Program-made: the position numbers and the translations under genes | Notes under the pieces: generated by a model | Told to the model about the DNA's origin: nothing | Databases searched by the model: none | The model's input: the letters and a program-made list of their open reading frames with translations, nothing else | Source: Aeromonas salmonicida subsp. salmonicida | GTDB taxonomy: Bacteria > Pseudomonadota > Gammaproteobacteria > Enterobacterales > Aeromonadaceae | Direction: 5' to 3' | Length of the DNA: 64,000 bases | NCBI RefSeq assembly: GCF_001643305.1 | Contig: NZ_LSGW01000049.1 | Span: 124,001-188,000, forward strand | Part shown: positions 30,054 through 38,570 of the stretch, piece by piece | How the letters are laid out: the number at the start of each line of letters is the position of its first letter | Position numbering within the stretch: the stretch's first letter is position 1

Positions 30054-31751
30054 ATGTTCAAGCTTGGTGATATCGCCGTGAGCCGCAAATTGATGTTGCT
30101 GCTCTCACTGGCGCTAGTCGGTTTCATCGCACTGCTGCTTATTTCCGCCAGTGCCTTGCATCGCAATCTGATGAGTGAGCGGGAGGCCCGGCTGCAGGCC
30201 GTGCTGGATCTCGCCATGAGCCGCATCCAGTCACTCGCCACCACCTTGCCCGCCGCACAGGCTCAGGCAGAAGCCAAGGCCATGCTCAACAGCATGCGCT
30301 TCGATGGCGACAACTATCTGTTCGTACTCGATGAAACTCGCCACGTTGTGGTACACCCCGTCAAACCGGAACTGGTTGGCCAGCAGATGGGCCAGAGCGG
30401 CACCGAGACAGCCGGGGATCACTGGCAACGCATGGTGGAACTCGGCAAGGGGGGGCAGCATGGCCGCCTTGAATACCAGTGGATAGGACCCTCCGGTGAT
30501 GCCGCCCAGAAGATGTCGCTGGTCGCCGGCTATCAGCCCTGGGGCTGGATCCTGGGCTCTGGCGTACTGCTGCAGGACATTCAGGCCACCATCTGGTCCC
30601 AGTACCAGCTGATGGGCGGCGCCACCCTGCTGGTGATCCTGCTGATGGGGCTGCTGGGGTTTGCCATCAGCCGCTCCATCGTCAATCCCCTGGCCGAGAT
30701 AAAGCGAGCCATGCAGCAGGTGGCGGCCGGGGATCTGGTGATCAGCATACCGGTACACGGCAAGGATGAGATGGGGGTCGTCGCCGCCTGTACCAACCAG
30801 GGGCTCGACGCCATTCGTCACGCCCTGATCGAGGCCAGCCAGGGGGCCCGCAACGTGGCAGATGCCGCCCTGAGGATCGCCTCCTCGGCAGAGGAGACCA
30901 ATCAGGCGGTCAACAGCCAGCGGGATCAGCTCTCCCAGCTCGCCACCGCCATGAACGAGATGAGCGCCACCATTGCCGATGTGGCGGGTCACGCCGAAAA
31001 TACCGCCCGGGATACCCAGGAAGCCACCAGCGAGGCCGGGCTGGGCAACCGTGACGTGCATGCCAGTGTCAATGGCATACAGGCGCTGGCCACCGAGGTG
31101 GAACAGGCCACCCAGCAGGTCAATCAGCTCAAGGAGGGAGTGATGCAGATAAGCGAGGTGACAGCCGTCATCAGCGCCATCTCCGAGCAGACCAACCTGC
31201 TGGCCCTCAACGCCGCCATTGAAGCAGCCAGGGCCGGGGAACAGGGACGCGGCTTTGCCGTGGTCGCTGACGAGGTACGCCAGCTGGCGAGCCGCACCCG
31301 CCAGTCCACCGAGGAGATACAGAGCACCATAGCCCAATTGCAGCAGCGGGCAGTGACCGCCGCCAGTGCCATGGATGCCAGCCGCAAGCTGGCGGAGAGC
31401 AGCGTCAGCCAGTCCGAAAAGGCAGGGCAGGATCTCTCCCTCATCGTCAACCACATCCAGCATGTGAGCGACATGGCGATCCAGATAGCCACAGCGGCGG
31501 AACAGCAGAGCGTGGTGGCCGAGGATATGAACCGCAACGTCAGTGGCATCAATGATTCGGCCCAGGAGATGTCACAATCCGCCACCTATCTGGCGAAAGA
31601 GAGCGAGCTGCTGGCAGACCTCTCCCGCAGTCTGGATGAGCGGCTGTCGGTGTTCAAACTGGGCACTGCCATCGATCAGACCCTGGCACAGCGGCTGGCC
31701 CCGCTGCATCAGCAATCACATCAGGCCGAACGCCCCCGCGCTCGCCACTGA
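30054..31751 (+). CDS. Methyl-accepting chemotaxis protein with periplasmic Cache domain
   Basis: 565-aa transmembrane chemoreceptor. The first helix spans about residues 13-35; a periplasmic single-Cache-like domain (about 38-185, with [10 protein letters not shown] and GWILGSG) follows; a second helix spans about 187-210, then a HAMP domain ([21 protein letters not shown]) and a long coiled coil. The hairpin tip reads [21 protein letters not shown], which binds CheA/CheW. There is no C-terminal NWETF-type tether. The ATG is preceded by GGGAGACCTT. Ligand unknown; small organic acids are common for this Cache class. A strong terminator follows. Confidence 0.92.
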   Translation: MFKLGDIAVSRKLMLLLSLALVGFIALLLISASALHRNLMSEREARLQAVLDLAMSRIQSLATTLPAAQAQAEAKAMLNSMRFDGDNYLFVLDETRHVVVHPVKPELVGQQMGQSGTETAGDHWQRMVELGKGGQHGRLEYQWIGPSGDAAQKMSLVAGYQPWGWILGSGVLLQDIQATIWSQYQLMGGATLLVILLMGLLGFAISRSIVNPLAEIKRAMQQVAAGDLVISIPVHGKDEMGVVAACTNQGLDAIRHALIEASQGARNVADAALRIASSAEETNQAVNSQRDQLSQLATAMNEMSATIADVAGHAENTARDTQEATSEAGLGNRDVHASVNGIQALATEVEQATQQVNQLKEGVMQISEVTAVISAISEQTNLLALNAAIEAARAGEQGRGFAVVADEVRQLASRTRQSTEEIQSTIAQLQQRAVTAASAMDASRKLAESSVSQSEKAGQDLSLIVNHIQHVSDMAIQIATAAEQQSVVAEDMNRNVSGINDSAQEMSQSATYLAKESELLADLSRSLDERLSVFKLGTAIDQTLAQRLAPLHQQSHQAERPRARH

Positions 31752-31776
31752 TCCGTCTTGCACTGTCGCAATTCAT

Positions 31777-31807
31777 CCTCTGCCAGCCCGCTGGCAGAGG
31801 ATTTTTT
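31777..31807 (+). terminator. Rho-independent terminator of the chemoreceptor gene
   Basis: 10-bp perfect stem CCTCTGCCAG/CTGGCAGAGG, loop CCCG, then ATTTTTT. Confidence 0.93.
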
Positions 31808-32013
31808 CATTGATGAAAAATGTCGAATTTTTGCATGTTATCGACATGATGGGCGACATTCAGCCTAGCTTATCGATTAAATACACCATTAAAAACATAA
31901 CGTTAAGTTTTAGCTCTACTCCGATGAGTCAAGCTGTAAACATTTACACTTAATTAACTAATCAAAATTAGTCATGATGGTAGTGTCGCAAGATGCGACA
32001 CCATGACCCTTTA

Positions 32014-32100
32014 TGTAGTCATTTGGCAAACTGGTTGAAAGGCCAGGACGCAAAGCCTCCGGTCTAAAGACATGTCGTCCAGGATAGCGGGGTTGCCACA
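32014..32100 (+). ncRNA. Cyclic-di-GMP-I (GEMM) riboswitch
   Basis: The aptamer core is canonical: GGCAAACTGG, a GAAA-tetraloop hairpin (TGGTTGAAAGGCCA), GGACGCAAAGCCTCCGG, a second hairpin (GACATGTC region), and the closing AGCGGGGTTGCC that pairs back with the 5' strand. It lies 67 nt before the gbpA start. A small GGGG-AACT-CCCC hairpin at about 32114-32125 may belong to the expression platform; no terminator is evident, so translational or processive control is possible. The Vibrio cholerae gbpA leader carries the same class of riboswitch. Confidence 0.95.
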
Positions 32101-32166
32101 CTCAGGTGTGTATCGGGGAACTCCCCTGCCAACTTGACTGCCCACATCTATCGAACAGAGGAATGT

Positions 32167-33591
32167 ATGGCAGCAAAAATCCAACTCAATCACGTCGCGG
32201 CAGCGCTGGCGCTGCTGGCCAGTGGTGGCGTACTCGCCCACGGCTACATCAGCCAGCCCGAGAGCCGCAACTACCTGTGCAACAAAGGTGGCAACAGCCA
32301 GTGTGGCGCTGTGCAATGGGAACCCCAGAGCGTGGAAGGCCCCTCCGGCTTCCCGCAATCAGGCCCTCAGGATGGTCAGATTGCCTCGGCGGGCAGCTCC
32401 CGCTGGAGTGAGCTGAACGCCCAGACCAGCGATCGCTGGACCAGGCGTGAAGTACAGGCCGGGCCATTCGCCATCAGCTGGACCTTCACCGCCAACCATG
32501 TCACCCGCAACTGGCGTTACTACCTCACCAAACAGGACTGGAACCCGAACCAGCCGCTGACCCGTGCCGCCTTCGATCTCACCCCTTTCTGCGTGGTGGA
32601 TGGCAACATGGTACAGCCGCCCAAGCAGGTCACCCACAATTGCAACCTGCCGGAGCGCACCGGTTATCAGCTGATCCTGGGGGTGTGGGAAGTGGGTGAT
32701 ACCAGCAACAGCTTCTACAACCTGATCGATGCCAACTTCAAGGGCGGCAGCCAGCCCCCCTTGAGCTGGAGCCAGGGGGGCACCATTTATCCCTCCACCG
32801 ATCTGGCGGCCGGTGACAAGGCCAGAGCTCTGGTGTTCGACGCCAGTGGCGTGCGCCCCGATCTGCAGACCGAGTTGACCATCACCACCACGGAACAAGG
32901 CCAGAAGAACAACTGGGCCCATGCCCTGGCCAGCAAGATCAATGCGGAGCAGAGCCAGATCCGCGCCGGTCAGCAGAACGCCGACAATCAGTTCAACCCC
33001 GTCTACGGCCAGAACCCCGTCTACCTCAAGTCAGGCAGCACACTGGAACGGGTCGAGATCCAGCTCGAACAGCTGCAACCGCCGGTGGGCAACGACATCA
33101 GCGTGAGCGGTCTGGAGAGCGAATACCTGCTCGACGACGGCAAGGTGACCCTCGACTTCACCATCACTGCCCAGGGGGACCTGACTGTCACCAATACCTT
33201 GTATGACCATGGTGGTGTGGCCAAGGGCCAGTCTGCCGCCGACATCAAGGACAGCAGCCAGAGCTTCACCATGCCGCTCACCGGGCTCAGCGCAGGTCAC
33301 CACCAACTGGTGATCGAGGCCAAGCCGAAGGCGGGTGGCGAAGCCCTGCAACAAACCCTGGACCTGATGCTCAAGGACTCGGCAGGTGGCGGTAACTACC
33401 AGTTCACCTTCCCGCAGGGACTCACCTCCTACACGGACGGCACCAAGGTGTTGCAGCCCAAGAACGGCAAGGTCTATCAGTGCAAGCCCTTCCCCTACCG
33501 AGGCTGGTGCAGCCAGTGGTCGGCCAGCGCCACCCAGTATGAGCCGGGTATTGGCACCAACTGGCAGGACGCCTGGATTGCGTTGAACTGA
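32167..33591 (+). CDS. gbpA: GbpA-like chitin-binding protein, AA10 lytic polysaccharide monooxygenase
   Basis: 474 aa, secreted. A signal peptide ends at Ala24, giving mature His25 (HGYISQPESRN), the first ligand of the copper histidine brace; the second His is in FTANHVTRNW. This AA10 domain (about 25-205) oxidatively cleaves chitin. GbpA domains 2-3 follow, and a C-terminal chitin-binding CBM73-like domain (QPKNGKVYQCKPFPYRGWC to the end). The start ATG 32167 has AGAGGA 4 nt upstream. It is controlled by the c-di-GMP riboswitch in front. The role in colonising chitin and mucus is by family. Its 3' end is repeated downstream. Confidence 0.93.
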   Translation: MAAKIQLNHVAAALALLASGGVLAHGYISQPESRNYLCNKGGNSQCGAVQWEPQSVEGPSGFPQSGPQDGQIASAGSSRWSELNAQTSDRWTRREVQAGPFAISWTFTANHVTRNWRYYLTKQDWNPNQPLTRAAFDLTPFCVVDGNMVQPPKQVTHNCNLPERTGYQLILGVWEVGDTSNSFYNLIDANFKGGSQPPLSWSQGGTIYPSTDLAAGDKARALVFDASGVRPDLQTELTITTTEQGQKNNWAHALASKINAEQSQIRAGQQNADNQFNPVYGQNPVYLKSGSTLERVEIQLEQLQPPVGNDISVSGLESEYLLDDGKVTLDFTITAQGDLTVTNTLYDHGGVAKGQSAADIKDSSQSFTMPLTGLSAGHHQLVIEAKPKAGGEALQQTLDLMLKDSAGGGNYQFTFPQGLTSYTDGTKVLQPKNGKVYQCKPFPYRGWCSQWSASATQYEPGIGTNWQDAWIALN

Positions 33592-33723
33592 ACCAGTTCT
33601 GAAAGTCGAGAGCGGACCTTGATTCTGCCAGCGCCAGCCCGAATAAGCCGGGTATCGGCACCAACTGGCAGGATGCCTGGATTGCGCTGAACTGATCCGG
33701 CACAGAGTGATAACGCCATAAAC

Positions 33724-33752
33724 AAAACGGGGAGCCAATGGCTCCCCGTTTT
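33724..33752. terminator. Strong bidirectional hairpin after gbpA
   Basis: AAAACGGGGAGCC / GGCTCCCCGTTTT, 13-bp stem with a 3-nt loop; T-run on the plus side and on the minus side. Almost the same hairpin ends cbl at 38525-38552. Confidence 0.9.
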
Positions 33753-33830
33753 ACGTACTCTGGCAAGGCTCGGATCGGGTAGTCGATGGCGGGCTTGCCG
33801 ACCTGACGTCGGCCAGCTCCCGCCCGGATA
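33753..33830 (-). pseudogene. Relic resembling the 3' end of cbl
   Basis: Directly behind the hairpin, the sequence aligns with the last roughly 25 codons of cbl (38571-38650), in the same orientation and the same spacing to the hairpin. A frame still reads GKPAIDYPI against GEPVIDYQI in Cbl, then decays upstream. It looks like a leftover of a cbl-like gene end plus its terminator. Confidence 0.55.
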
Positions 33831-33908
33831 AGCCGGGTATCGACACCAACTGGCAGGATGCCTGGATTGCGCTGAACGGATACTTACAAGCGCGGCAAAT
33901 AAAAAAAT

Positions 33909-33927
33909 CGTCCCCCGAACGGGGACG
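33909..33927 (-). terminator. Rho-independent terminator of the amino-acid ABC operon
   Basis: CGTCCCC/GGGGACG stem with a 5-nt loop; on the minus strand it is followed by a run of seven T. It is about 100 nt after the stop of the binding-protein gene. Confidence 0.85.
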
Positions 33928-34028
33928 CCTGAAAGGTCAAACCTTGCGGTTTGCGGACCAACGGAACCAGGACTTCACGCTTCACACACTTCACTTTTCT
34001 CAGCACACTTTTCACTCTTTCAACAGGA

Positions 34029-34865
34029 TTACCCCTGCCACTTTCCCCCTTCCACTATCACGTCGTTGGGGTCGGTATCGGCGCTCAACTTGTCACGTAC
34101 ATACTGGTCGTAGAGCTTGAGCAGGTACTTCTCTTCACCCAGCTTGGCGAGGCGCTCGTTGACCCAGTCACGCAGCTCGATATTGCCCTTCTTCACCGCT
34201 GGCGCGATTGGGTCTTCCGCCCCCAGCTTCTCGGGCAGCACCCGGTAGCCCGGATTCTCCTTTGCCCAGCTGAACAGCACCAGATTGTCCTGGGCGTAGG
34301 CATCACCACGGCCCTGAGCCAGCGCCTGCAGGGATTCGGTATTCTTCTCGAACTTGAGCACCTTCCAGTCTGGATGATTGCGGGTCAGCCAGATGTCGGC
34401 CGTGGTGCCAGTAGTGACAATCAGGGTCTTGTCCGCCAGATCGCCTAATCCCTTGGCCGGGCTCCCTTCCGGCACCAGCACCTGTACCGCCACTCGCAGG
34501 TTCGGGTTGGTGAAATCCACCACCTCGCGCCGCTCCGGCGTCACCGTCATGTTGGCGAGGATCAGATCCACCTTGTCGCTCTGCAGGAAGGGGATGCGGC
34601 TGGCGGGCTCCACCGCCACGAACTCTACCTTGTTCTCGTCTCCCAGCAGATCCTTGGCGAAACGGCGACCGAGATCGGTATCGAAGCCCACGTAGCTTCC
34701 CTTCTCATCCACGTAGCCGAAGGGGGGCTTGTCGGTGAAGACGCCGACGATGAGCTTGTCGCGCGCCTTGATCTTGTCGAGGGAACCGTCCGCTGCCTGG
34801 GCTGCGCCGCTGGCAAGGCCCAGGCCGATCAGGGCACTGAACAGAACCGAGGTGATTTTTTTCAT
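34029..34865 (-). CDS. Polar amino acid ABC transporter, periplasmic binding protein
   Basis: 278 aa with a signal peptide (MKKITSVLFSALIGLGLASGAAQAA). Family-3 solute-binding fold: KLIVGVFTDKPPFGYVDEKG and the ligand loop DLILANMTVTPERREVVDFT, as in GlnH, HisJ and PEB1-type proteins. Such proteins bind Glu, Gln, Asp or related amino acids. The start overlaps the ATPase stop (ATGA). Last gene of an operon beginning with a threonine-synthase-like enzyme, followed by a terminator. Confidence 0.88.
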   Translation of the reverse strand: MKKITSVLFSALIGLGLASGAAQAADGSLDKIKARDKLIVGVFTDKPPFGYVDEKGSYVGFDTDLGRRFAKDLLGDENKVEFVAVEPASRIPFLQSDKVDLILANMTVTPERREVVDFTNPNLRVAVQVLVPEGSPAKGLGDLADKTLIVTTGTTADIWLTRNHPDWKVLKFEKNTESLQALAQGRGDAYAQDNLVLFSWAKENPGYRVLPEKLGAEDPIAPAVKKGNIELRDWVNERLAKLGEEKYLLKLYDQYVRDKLSADTDPNDVIVEGGKWQG

Positions 34866-35623
34866 GCTGACTCCTTTCGTTTGATGACATCTGTATAAGA
34901 AAACTTGGCGAGGAACTGGCGCGCACGCGGGCTCCTGGGGTTGTCGAAAAAGACGCGGGGGGCGGCCTGCTCCAGAATGTGGCCGCCATCCATGAAGACG
35001 ATGCGATCCGCCACCGCCCGGGCGAACGCCATCTCGTGGGTCACGATAAGCAGTGTCATGCCGCTGCCGGCGAGATCCCGCAACACTTCCAGCACCTCTT
35101 GCACCATTTCGGGATCGAGGGCGGCGGTCACCTCGTCAAACAGCATCACCTGGGGGTTCATGCACAGGGCCCGCACTATGGCGATCCGTTGCTGCTGGCC
35201 ACCGGAGAGCTCGCGCGGATAGGCGTGGCGCTTCTCCCACAGACCGATGCGGGTCAACAGCTGCTCCGCCTGCAGCAGGGCCTCCTGCCGCTCCCGTTTT
35301 TGCACCTGAAGGGGGCCTAGCAGCACGTTCTCCAGCACAGTCAGGTTGGGGAAGAGGTGATAGCTCTGGAACACCATGCCGATACGCTGGCGCACCCGCT
35401 GCCAGTCGGTGGCACCATCCAGCAGCACGCCGTCGAAGCGGATCTCGCCCCCCTGAATCGGCTCGAGCCCGTTGAGGGTGCGCAGCAGTGTGCTCTTGCC
35501 GCAGCCGCTCGGCCCCAGGATGACGATCACTTCCCCGGGGTTCACCGCGAGGCTGACCCCGTCCAGTACCCGGTTTTGGCCAAATTGTTTGCTGACGAGC
35601 TCAAGTTCAAGCAGAGGTGTCAT
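34862..35623 (-). CDS. Amino acid ABC transporter ATPase, GlnQ type
   Basis: 253 aa. Walker A GPSGCGKST, Q-loop VFQSYHLFPNLT, signature LSGGQQQR, Walker B VMLFDEVTAALD, and the H-loop in VTHEMAFA are all present. Walker B is followed by DEVT rather than the more frequent DEPT. It energises the two permeases encoded upstream and overlaps both neighbours by 4 bp, so it is translationally coupled. Confidence 0.92.
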   Translation of the reverse strand: MTPLLELELVSKQFGQNRVLDGVSLAVNPGEVIVILGPSGCGKSTLLRTLNGLEPIQGGEIRFDGVLLDGATDWQRVRQRIGMVFQSYHLFPNLTVLENVLLGPLQVQKRERQEALLQAEQLLTRIGLWEKRHAYPRELSGGQQQRIAIVRALCMNPQVMLFDEVTAALDPEMVQEVLEVLRDLAGSGMTLLIVTHEMAFARAVADRIVFMDGGHILEQAAPRVFFDNPRSPRARQFLAKFSYTDVIKRKESA

Positions 35624-36282
35624 ACCGCATTACCCCATTTTTGCTCCAGCCGGCGCGAGGCCAGCGAGAGCGGATAGCAGACCAGAAAGAAGAACAGAAA
35701 CAGCAAGCCGTAGATGAGCACGGAGGCATAGGTGCGCTCTATGATCTGCTGGCCCACCTTGATCACCTCCACCACCCCGATCAGCACCGCCAGCGAGCTG
35801 GTCTTGATGATGCGGGTGTAGATGTTGATGGTCGGCGGCGTCAGCCGCTGCAACGCCTGGGGCAACAGCACGTGGCGATAGAGCTGCCAGGTCGAGAGTC
35901 CGAGCGCCAACCCGGCCTCCTGCTGACCACGGGCCAAGGATCCCAGGCCGCCGCGCACCACTTCCCCCACCTCGCTGGCGCCCCATAGCGCCAGCACCAG
36001 CACGGCGCACCAGAAAGCCGGAATATCGAGGCCGAAGAAGATCGGCAACCCGAAGAAGAAGAGGTAAAGCCACACCAGCACGGGCACCACCCTAAACAGC
36101 TCCAGATAAACCCGCAGCAAGCCCAGAGTCAGTCGTCCGCCCTGTTGCGCCAGCACGCCGTAAGCGACACCGCCGAGGGTTGCAAACAGGATGGCGAGCA
36201 GGGAGATGGCAAGGGTCTGACCCGCACCAATTGCCAGCAGCGGCAGGGCTTGGCCCAGCAACTCAGTGACCGAACTGGCCAT
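35620..36282 (-). CDS. Amino acid ABC transporter permease (second)
   Basis: 220 aa, about five membrane helices, with the His/Glu/Gln-type inner-membrane domain and the EAA loop GLALGLSTWQLYRHVLLPQALQ. The start is ATG 36282, with AAAGGAGGG 7 nt upstream. Upstream lies a 112-bp tandem duplication that includes this start region; the ATG used here is the last of three similar ones. Confidence 0.88.
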   Translation of the reverse strand: MASSVTELLGQALPLLAIGAGQTLAISLLAILFATLGGVAYGVLAQQGGRLTLGLLRVYLELFRVVPVLVWLYLFFFGLPIFFGLDIPAFWCAVLVLALWGASEVGEVVRGGLGSLARGQQEAGLALGLSTWQLYRHVLLPQALQRLTPPTINIYTRIIKTSSLAVLIGVVEVIKVGQQIIERTYASVLIYGLLFLFFFLVCYPLSLASRRLEQKWGNAV

Positions 36283-36506
36283 ATTGAACCCTCCTTTCTA
36301 CGGCTCGCAGGGCCGGTGACGACGATGACAGGGCGCTCCGCTCGCTCATCAGGAGCCATGCTTGCTCAAGTGACTCAGTGACCGAACTGACCATATTGAA
36401 CCCTCCTTTCTACAGCTCGCAGGGCCGGTGACGACGATGACAGGGCGCTCCGCTCGCTCATCAGGAGCCATGCTTGCTCAAGTGACTCAGTGACCGAACT
36501 GACCAT
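36263..36506 (-). pseudogene. Two tandem 43-codon micro-genes, relic permease hybrids
   Basis: Two frames, 36506-36375 and 36394-36263, each encode 43 residues starting MVSSVTESLEQAW and ending RAVERRVQYGQFGH (the second copy differs by two bases). The head resembles the start of the downstream permease (MASSVTELLGQAL), the tail the end of the upstream permease (RALERRLQHGQFGH). Each has AGGAGG or a close match before its ATG, and each stop overlaps the next start region by about 20 nt, giving a chain permease - micro 1 - micro 2 - permease. They look like a permease gene collapsed to head and tail, then duplicated. Confidence 0.6.
36266..36489. repeat. 112-bp tandem duplication between the permease genes
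   Basis: Unit 1 is 36266-36377, unit 2 is 36378-36489; only two mismatches. About 55 bp of a more diverged third start continues from 36490 into the 3' end of the upstream permease gene. Confidence 0.95.
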
Positions 36507-37152
36507 GTTGCAGCCTCCTTTCCAGAGCCCGCAGGGCCAGTGATAACGGCAGAAAGATCAGCACGCACATCAGGGTCAGCACAGCCAGCATCTCGTAGGT
36601 CTTGTAGTAGAGGGCAATGTAGTTCTTGGTGGTGTAGAGCAGCTCGGGCACCGCCACCGCCGAGGCCACTGTCGTCTCTTTCAGCAGGAAGATGAAGTTG
36701 GCAAACAGCGCCGGCAGGCTGGCAAGCCAGGCCTGGGGCAGTTGCACATGGCGCAGCAGTTGCCAGCGGGAGAGGCCAATGGCCCGGCCCGCTTCCAGCT
36801 GGCTGGTGGGCACGGCCTGGATACCTGCTCTCAGCGCCTCGGTCAGATAACCACCGCCGAGGAAGGTCATGGCGATCACCGCAGTGGCAAAACCTGACGG
36901 CGATAGCCCCAGCGCCGGCAGCCCGAAGTAGAGAAAGAACAGCTGGATCAGCAGCGGTGTGTTGCGGGCCAGCTCCACATAGCCGCGGATGAACGCGGCG
37001 AGCAGTGGCTTTTGCAGGCTCAGCAGGGTCACGTTGAGCAGGGCCACCCCCAGCGACGTAAAGATCACCATGGCGCCCAGTTGCAGTGTGACCCAGACCG
37101 CCTTGCCGAACGCGGGCAGGGTGCCGAGGATAAAAGACCAGTCGAACGTCAT
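36487..37152 (-). CDS. Amino acid ABC transporter permease (first)
   Basis: 221 aa with about five membrane helices. Contains ELARNTPLLIQLFFLYFGLP, highly typical of His/Glu-family permeases, and the EAA loop GRAIGLSRWQLLRHVQLPQA that docks on the ATPase. Starts at ATG 37152 overlapping the stop of the upstream enzyme gene (ATGA). Its stop overlaps the first of the downstream micro-genes. Confidence 0.9.
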   Translation of the reverse strand: MTFDWSFILGTLPAFGKAVWVTLQLGAMVIFTSLGVALLNVTLLSLQKPLLAAFIRGYVELARNTPLLIQLFFLYFGLPALGLSPSGFATAVIAMTFLGGGYLTEALRAGIQAVPTSQLEAGRAIGLSRWQLLRHVQLPQAWLASLPALFANFIFLLKETTVASAVAVPELLYTTKNYIALYYKTYEMLAVLTLMCVLIFLPLSLALRALERRLQHGQFGH

Positions 37153-38360
37153 GCCGGTATCCTCCCGTCACGGCGTAGTCGCTGGGGCAACACAGTGATT
37201 GCATCCGGGTACTTGATCCCAGCCCCCGTATTGAGCACCACTACCTGCTCACCCCCCTTGATCCAGCCACTCTCCCGCAGTTGGCGGGCGGCGGCGAAAG
37301 CCGCAGCCCCTTCCGGGCAGACAAAGCTCCCCTCCAGGGACGCGAGTTGGCGGATCTCTGCCTTAATCGCCCTGTCATCCACAGCGATGGCACAACCATT
37401 GGTACGATAGAGTGCATCGAGCACCAGAAAATCTCCCAGCGCCTTGGGCACATTGATGCCGAAGGCCAGGGTCTGGGAGTCCGGCCAGAAGCTCGACTCG
37501 CTGGCCCCTTGCTGCCAAGCCTGCACTATGGGTGCGCAACCACTGGCCTGCACCGCCACCAGCCGGGGAAGGTCCCCTTTGACCCAGCCCAATTCCTGCA
37601 ACTCACGGAGCGCCTTGTAGATGCCGATGAGGCCGACCCCGCCGCCTGTGGGGTAGATGATTACATCTGGCAACTTCCAACCCAGCTGTTCGGCGATCTC
37701 CAGCCCCATTGTCTTCTTGCCCTCGATCCGATAGGGCTCCTTCAGGGTAGAGGCGTCAAACAGGGATTGATCCACCACAGCCTGAGCGACTTGACGGCCC
37801 GCATCGCTGATCAGGCCATCCACCAGATAAAGGCGAGCACCCGCCAGGGATGTCTCCAACCGGGTAATGGCCGGGGCTTCCTGTGGCATGACTATGGTGC
37901 TGCGCAGGCCTGCACGGGCACCATAAAGAGCCCATGCGGCTCCAGCATTGCCGTTGGTGGGCATGGCAAAATGGGTGACACCGAGTTCACGAGCACGGGA
38001 AATGCCAACGGCTGCGCCACGGGCCTTGAAGGATCCGGTGGGGATGATGCTCTCATCCTTCATCCAGAGATCCGGAATGCCGACCTGCTTGCCCAGTGCG
38101 CGCAAGGGCAACAAGGGTGTCAGTCCTTCCCCCAGTGTCACCACCTGGGCGGGGTCACGCACCGGCAGCAGCTCGTGATAACGCCACAGGGTGGCAGGAC
38201 GTCCTAGCAGAGCGGCCGGATGCCAAACCTTCTTCAGGGCCTCGAGATCGTAGCTGGCCAGCAGGGGTGCCCCCACCTGGCTCAGTTGCTGGGGCTGATC
38301 GGCATCATGGATATCGCCGGTCTTGCTGCAACGCAGATGTGATAGGTAGCTGTACGGCAT
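37149..38360 (-). CDS. Threonine synthase-like PLP enzyme
   Basis: 403 aa, fold-type II PLP enzyme. The PLP lysine is Lys112 in PTGSFKARGA; the phosphate loop reads TGGGVGLIG; an N-terminal LRCSKTG segment recalls the Cys motif of the Archaea/plant-type threonine synthases. Threonine synthase converts O-phosphohomoserine to Thr, but this family also includes cysteate and diaminopropionate enzymes. Being first in an operon with an amino-acid ABC importer suggests catabolic or scavenging use rather than the thrABC pathway. That is inference. The start at 38360 is the first ATG of the conserved N-terminus. Confidence 0.8.
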   Translation of the reverse strand: MPYSYLSHLRCSKTGDIHDADQPQQLSQVGAPLLASYDLEALKKVWHPAALLGRPATLWRYHELLPVRDPAQVVTLGEGLTPLLPLRALGKQVGIPDLWMKDESIIPTGSFKARGAAVGISRARELGVTHFAMPTNGNAGAAWALYGARAGLRSTIVMPQEAPAITRLETSLAGARLYLVDGLISDAGRQVAQAVVDQSLFDASTLKEPYRIEGKKTMGLEIAEQLGWKLPDVIIYPTGGGVGLIGIYKALRELQELGWVKGDLPRLVAVQASGCAPIVQAWQQGASESSFWPDSQTLAFGINVPKALGDFLVLDALYRTNGCAIAVDDRAIKAEIRQLASLEGSFVCPEGAAAFAAARQLRESGWIKGGEQVVVLNTGAGIKYPDAITVLPQRLRRDGRIPA

Positions 38361-38570
38361 GCTTTATCCTGAATATGTCGGCTGTTGTCAGTCACTTGTT
38401 CCATCCTGTAACCAAAGTGCGTGATAACAAACGAAGTAAAGCGGCAAACCTAAGCGAAAAAATTCATATGAGGCCCTTGGTGACCGCCATGTATGTCGCT
38501 GTCCTGCGCGCCCTCGCCGCCAACAAAACGGGGAGCCACTGGCTCCCCGTTTCACATCGTCTGGCAAAGT
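38361..38570. promoter_or_regulatory. Promoter region of the threonine-synthase/ABC operon
   Basis: 210 bp between cbl and the operon, both leftward. It includes the cbl terminator. An AT-rich stretch at 38420-38470 is a likely promoter location; no defined box could be assigned. Confidence 0.4.
38525..38552 (-). terminator. Rho-independent terminator of cbl
   Basis: AAACGGGGAGCC/GGCTCCCCGTTT, 12-bp stem, loop of 3, with T-rich sequence on the minus strand, 18 nt after the cbl stop. Near-identical to the hairpin at 33724. Confidence 0.88.

Larger units (their letters stand above)
33523..33877 (+). repeat. Three copies of the gbpA 3' end
   Basis: The last 69 bp of gbpA (33523-33591) recur at 33628-33695 and 33813-33877. 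Copies 2 and 3 could still encode PGI(D)GTNWQDAWIALN, but are not joined to a longer reading frame. Copy 3 has GGA in place of the TGA stop. Copies 2 and 3 share ATAAGCCGGG at their start, so one probably gave rise to the other. Confidence 0.85.

Noticed and set aside
33523-33877. CRISPR-like array at the gbpA repeats
   Set aside because: Three copies only, irregular spacing, and the repeat is coding sequence of gbpA. No cas genes.
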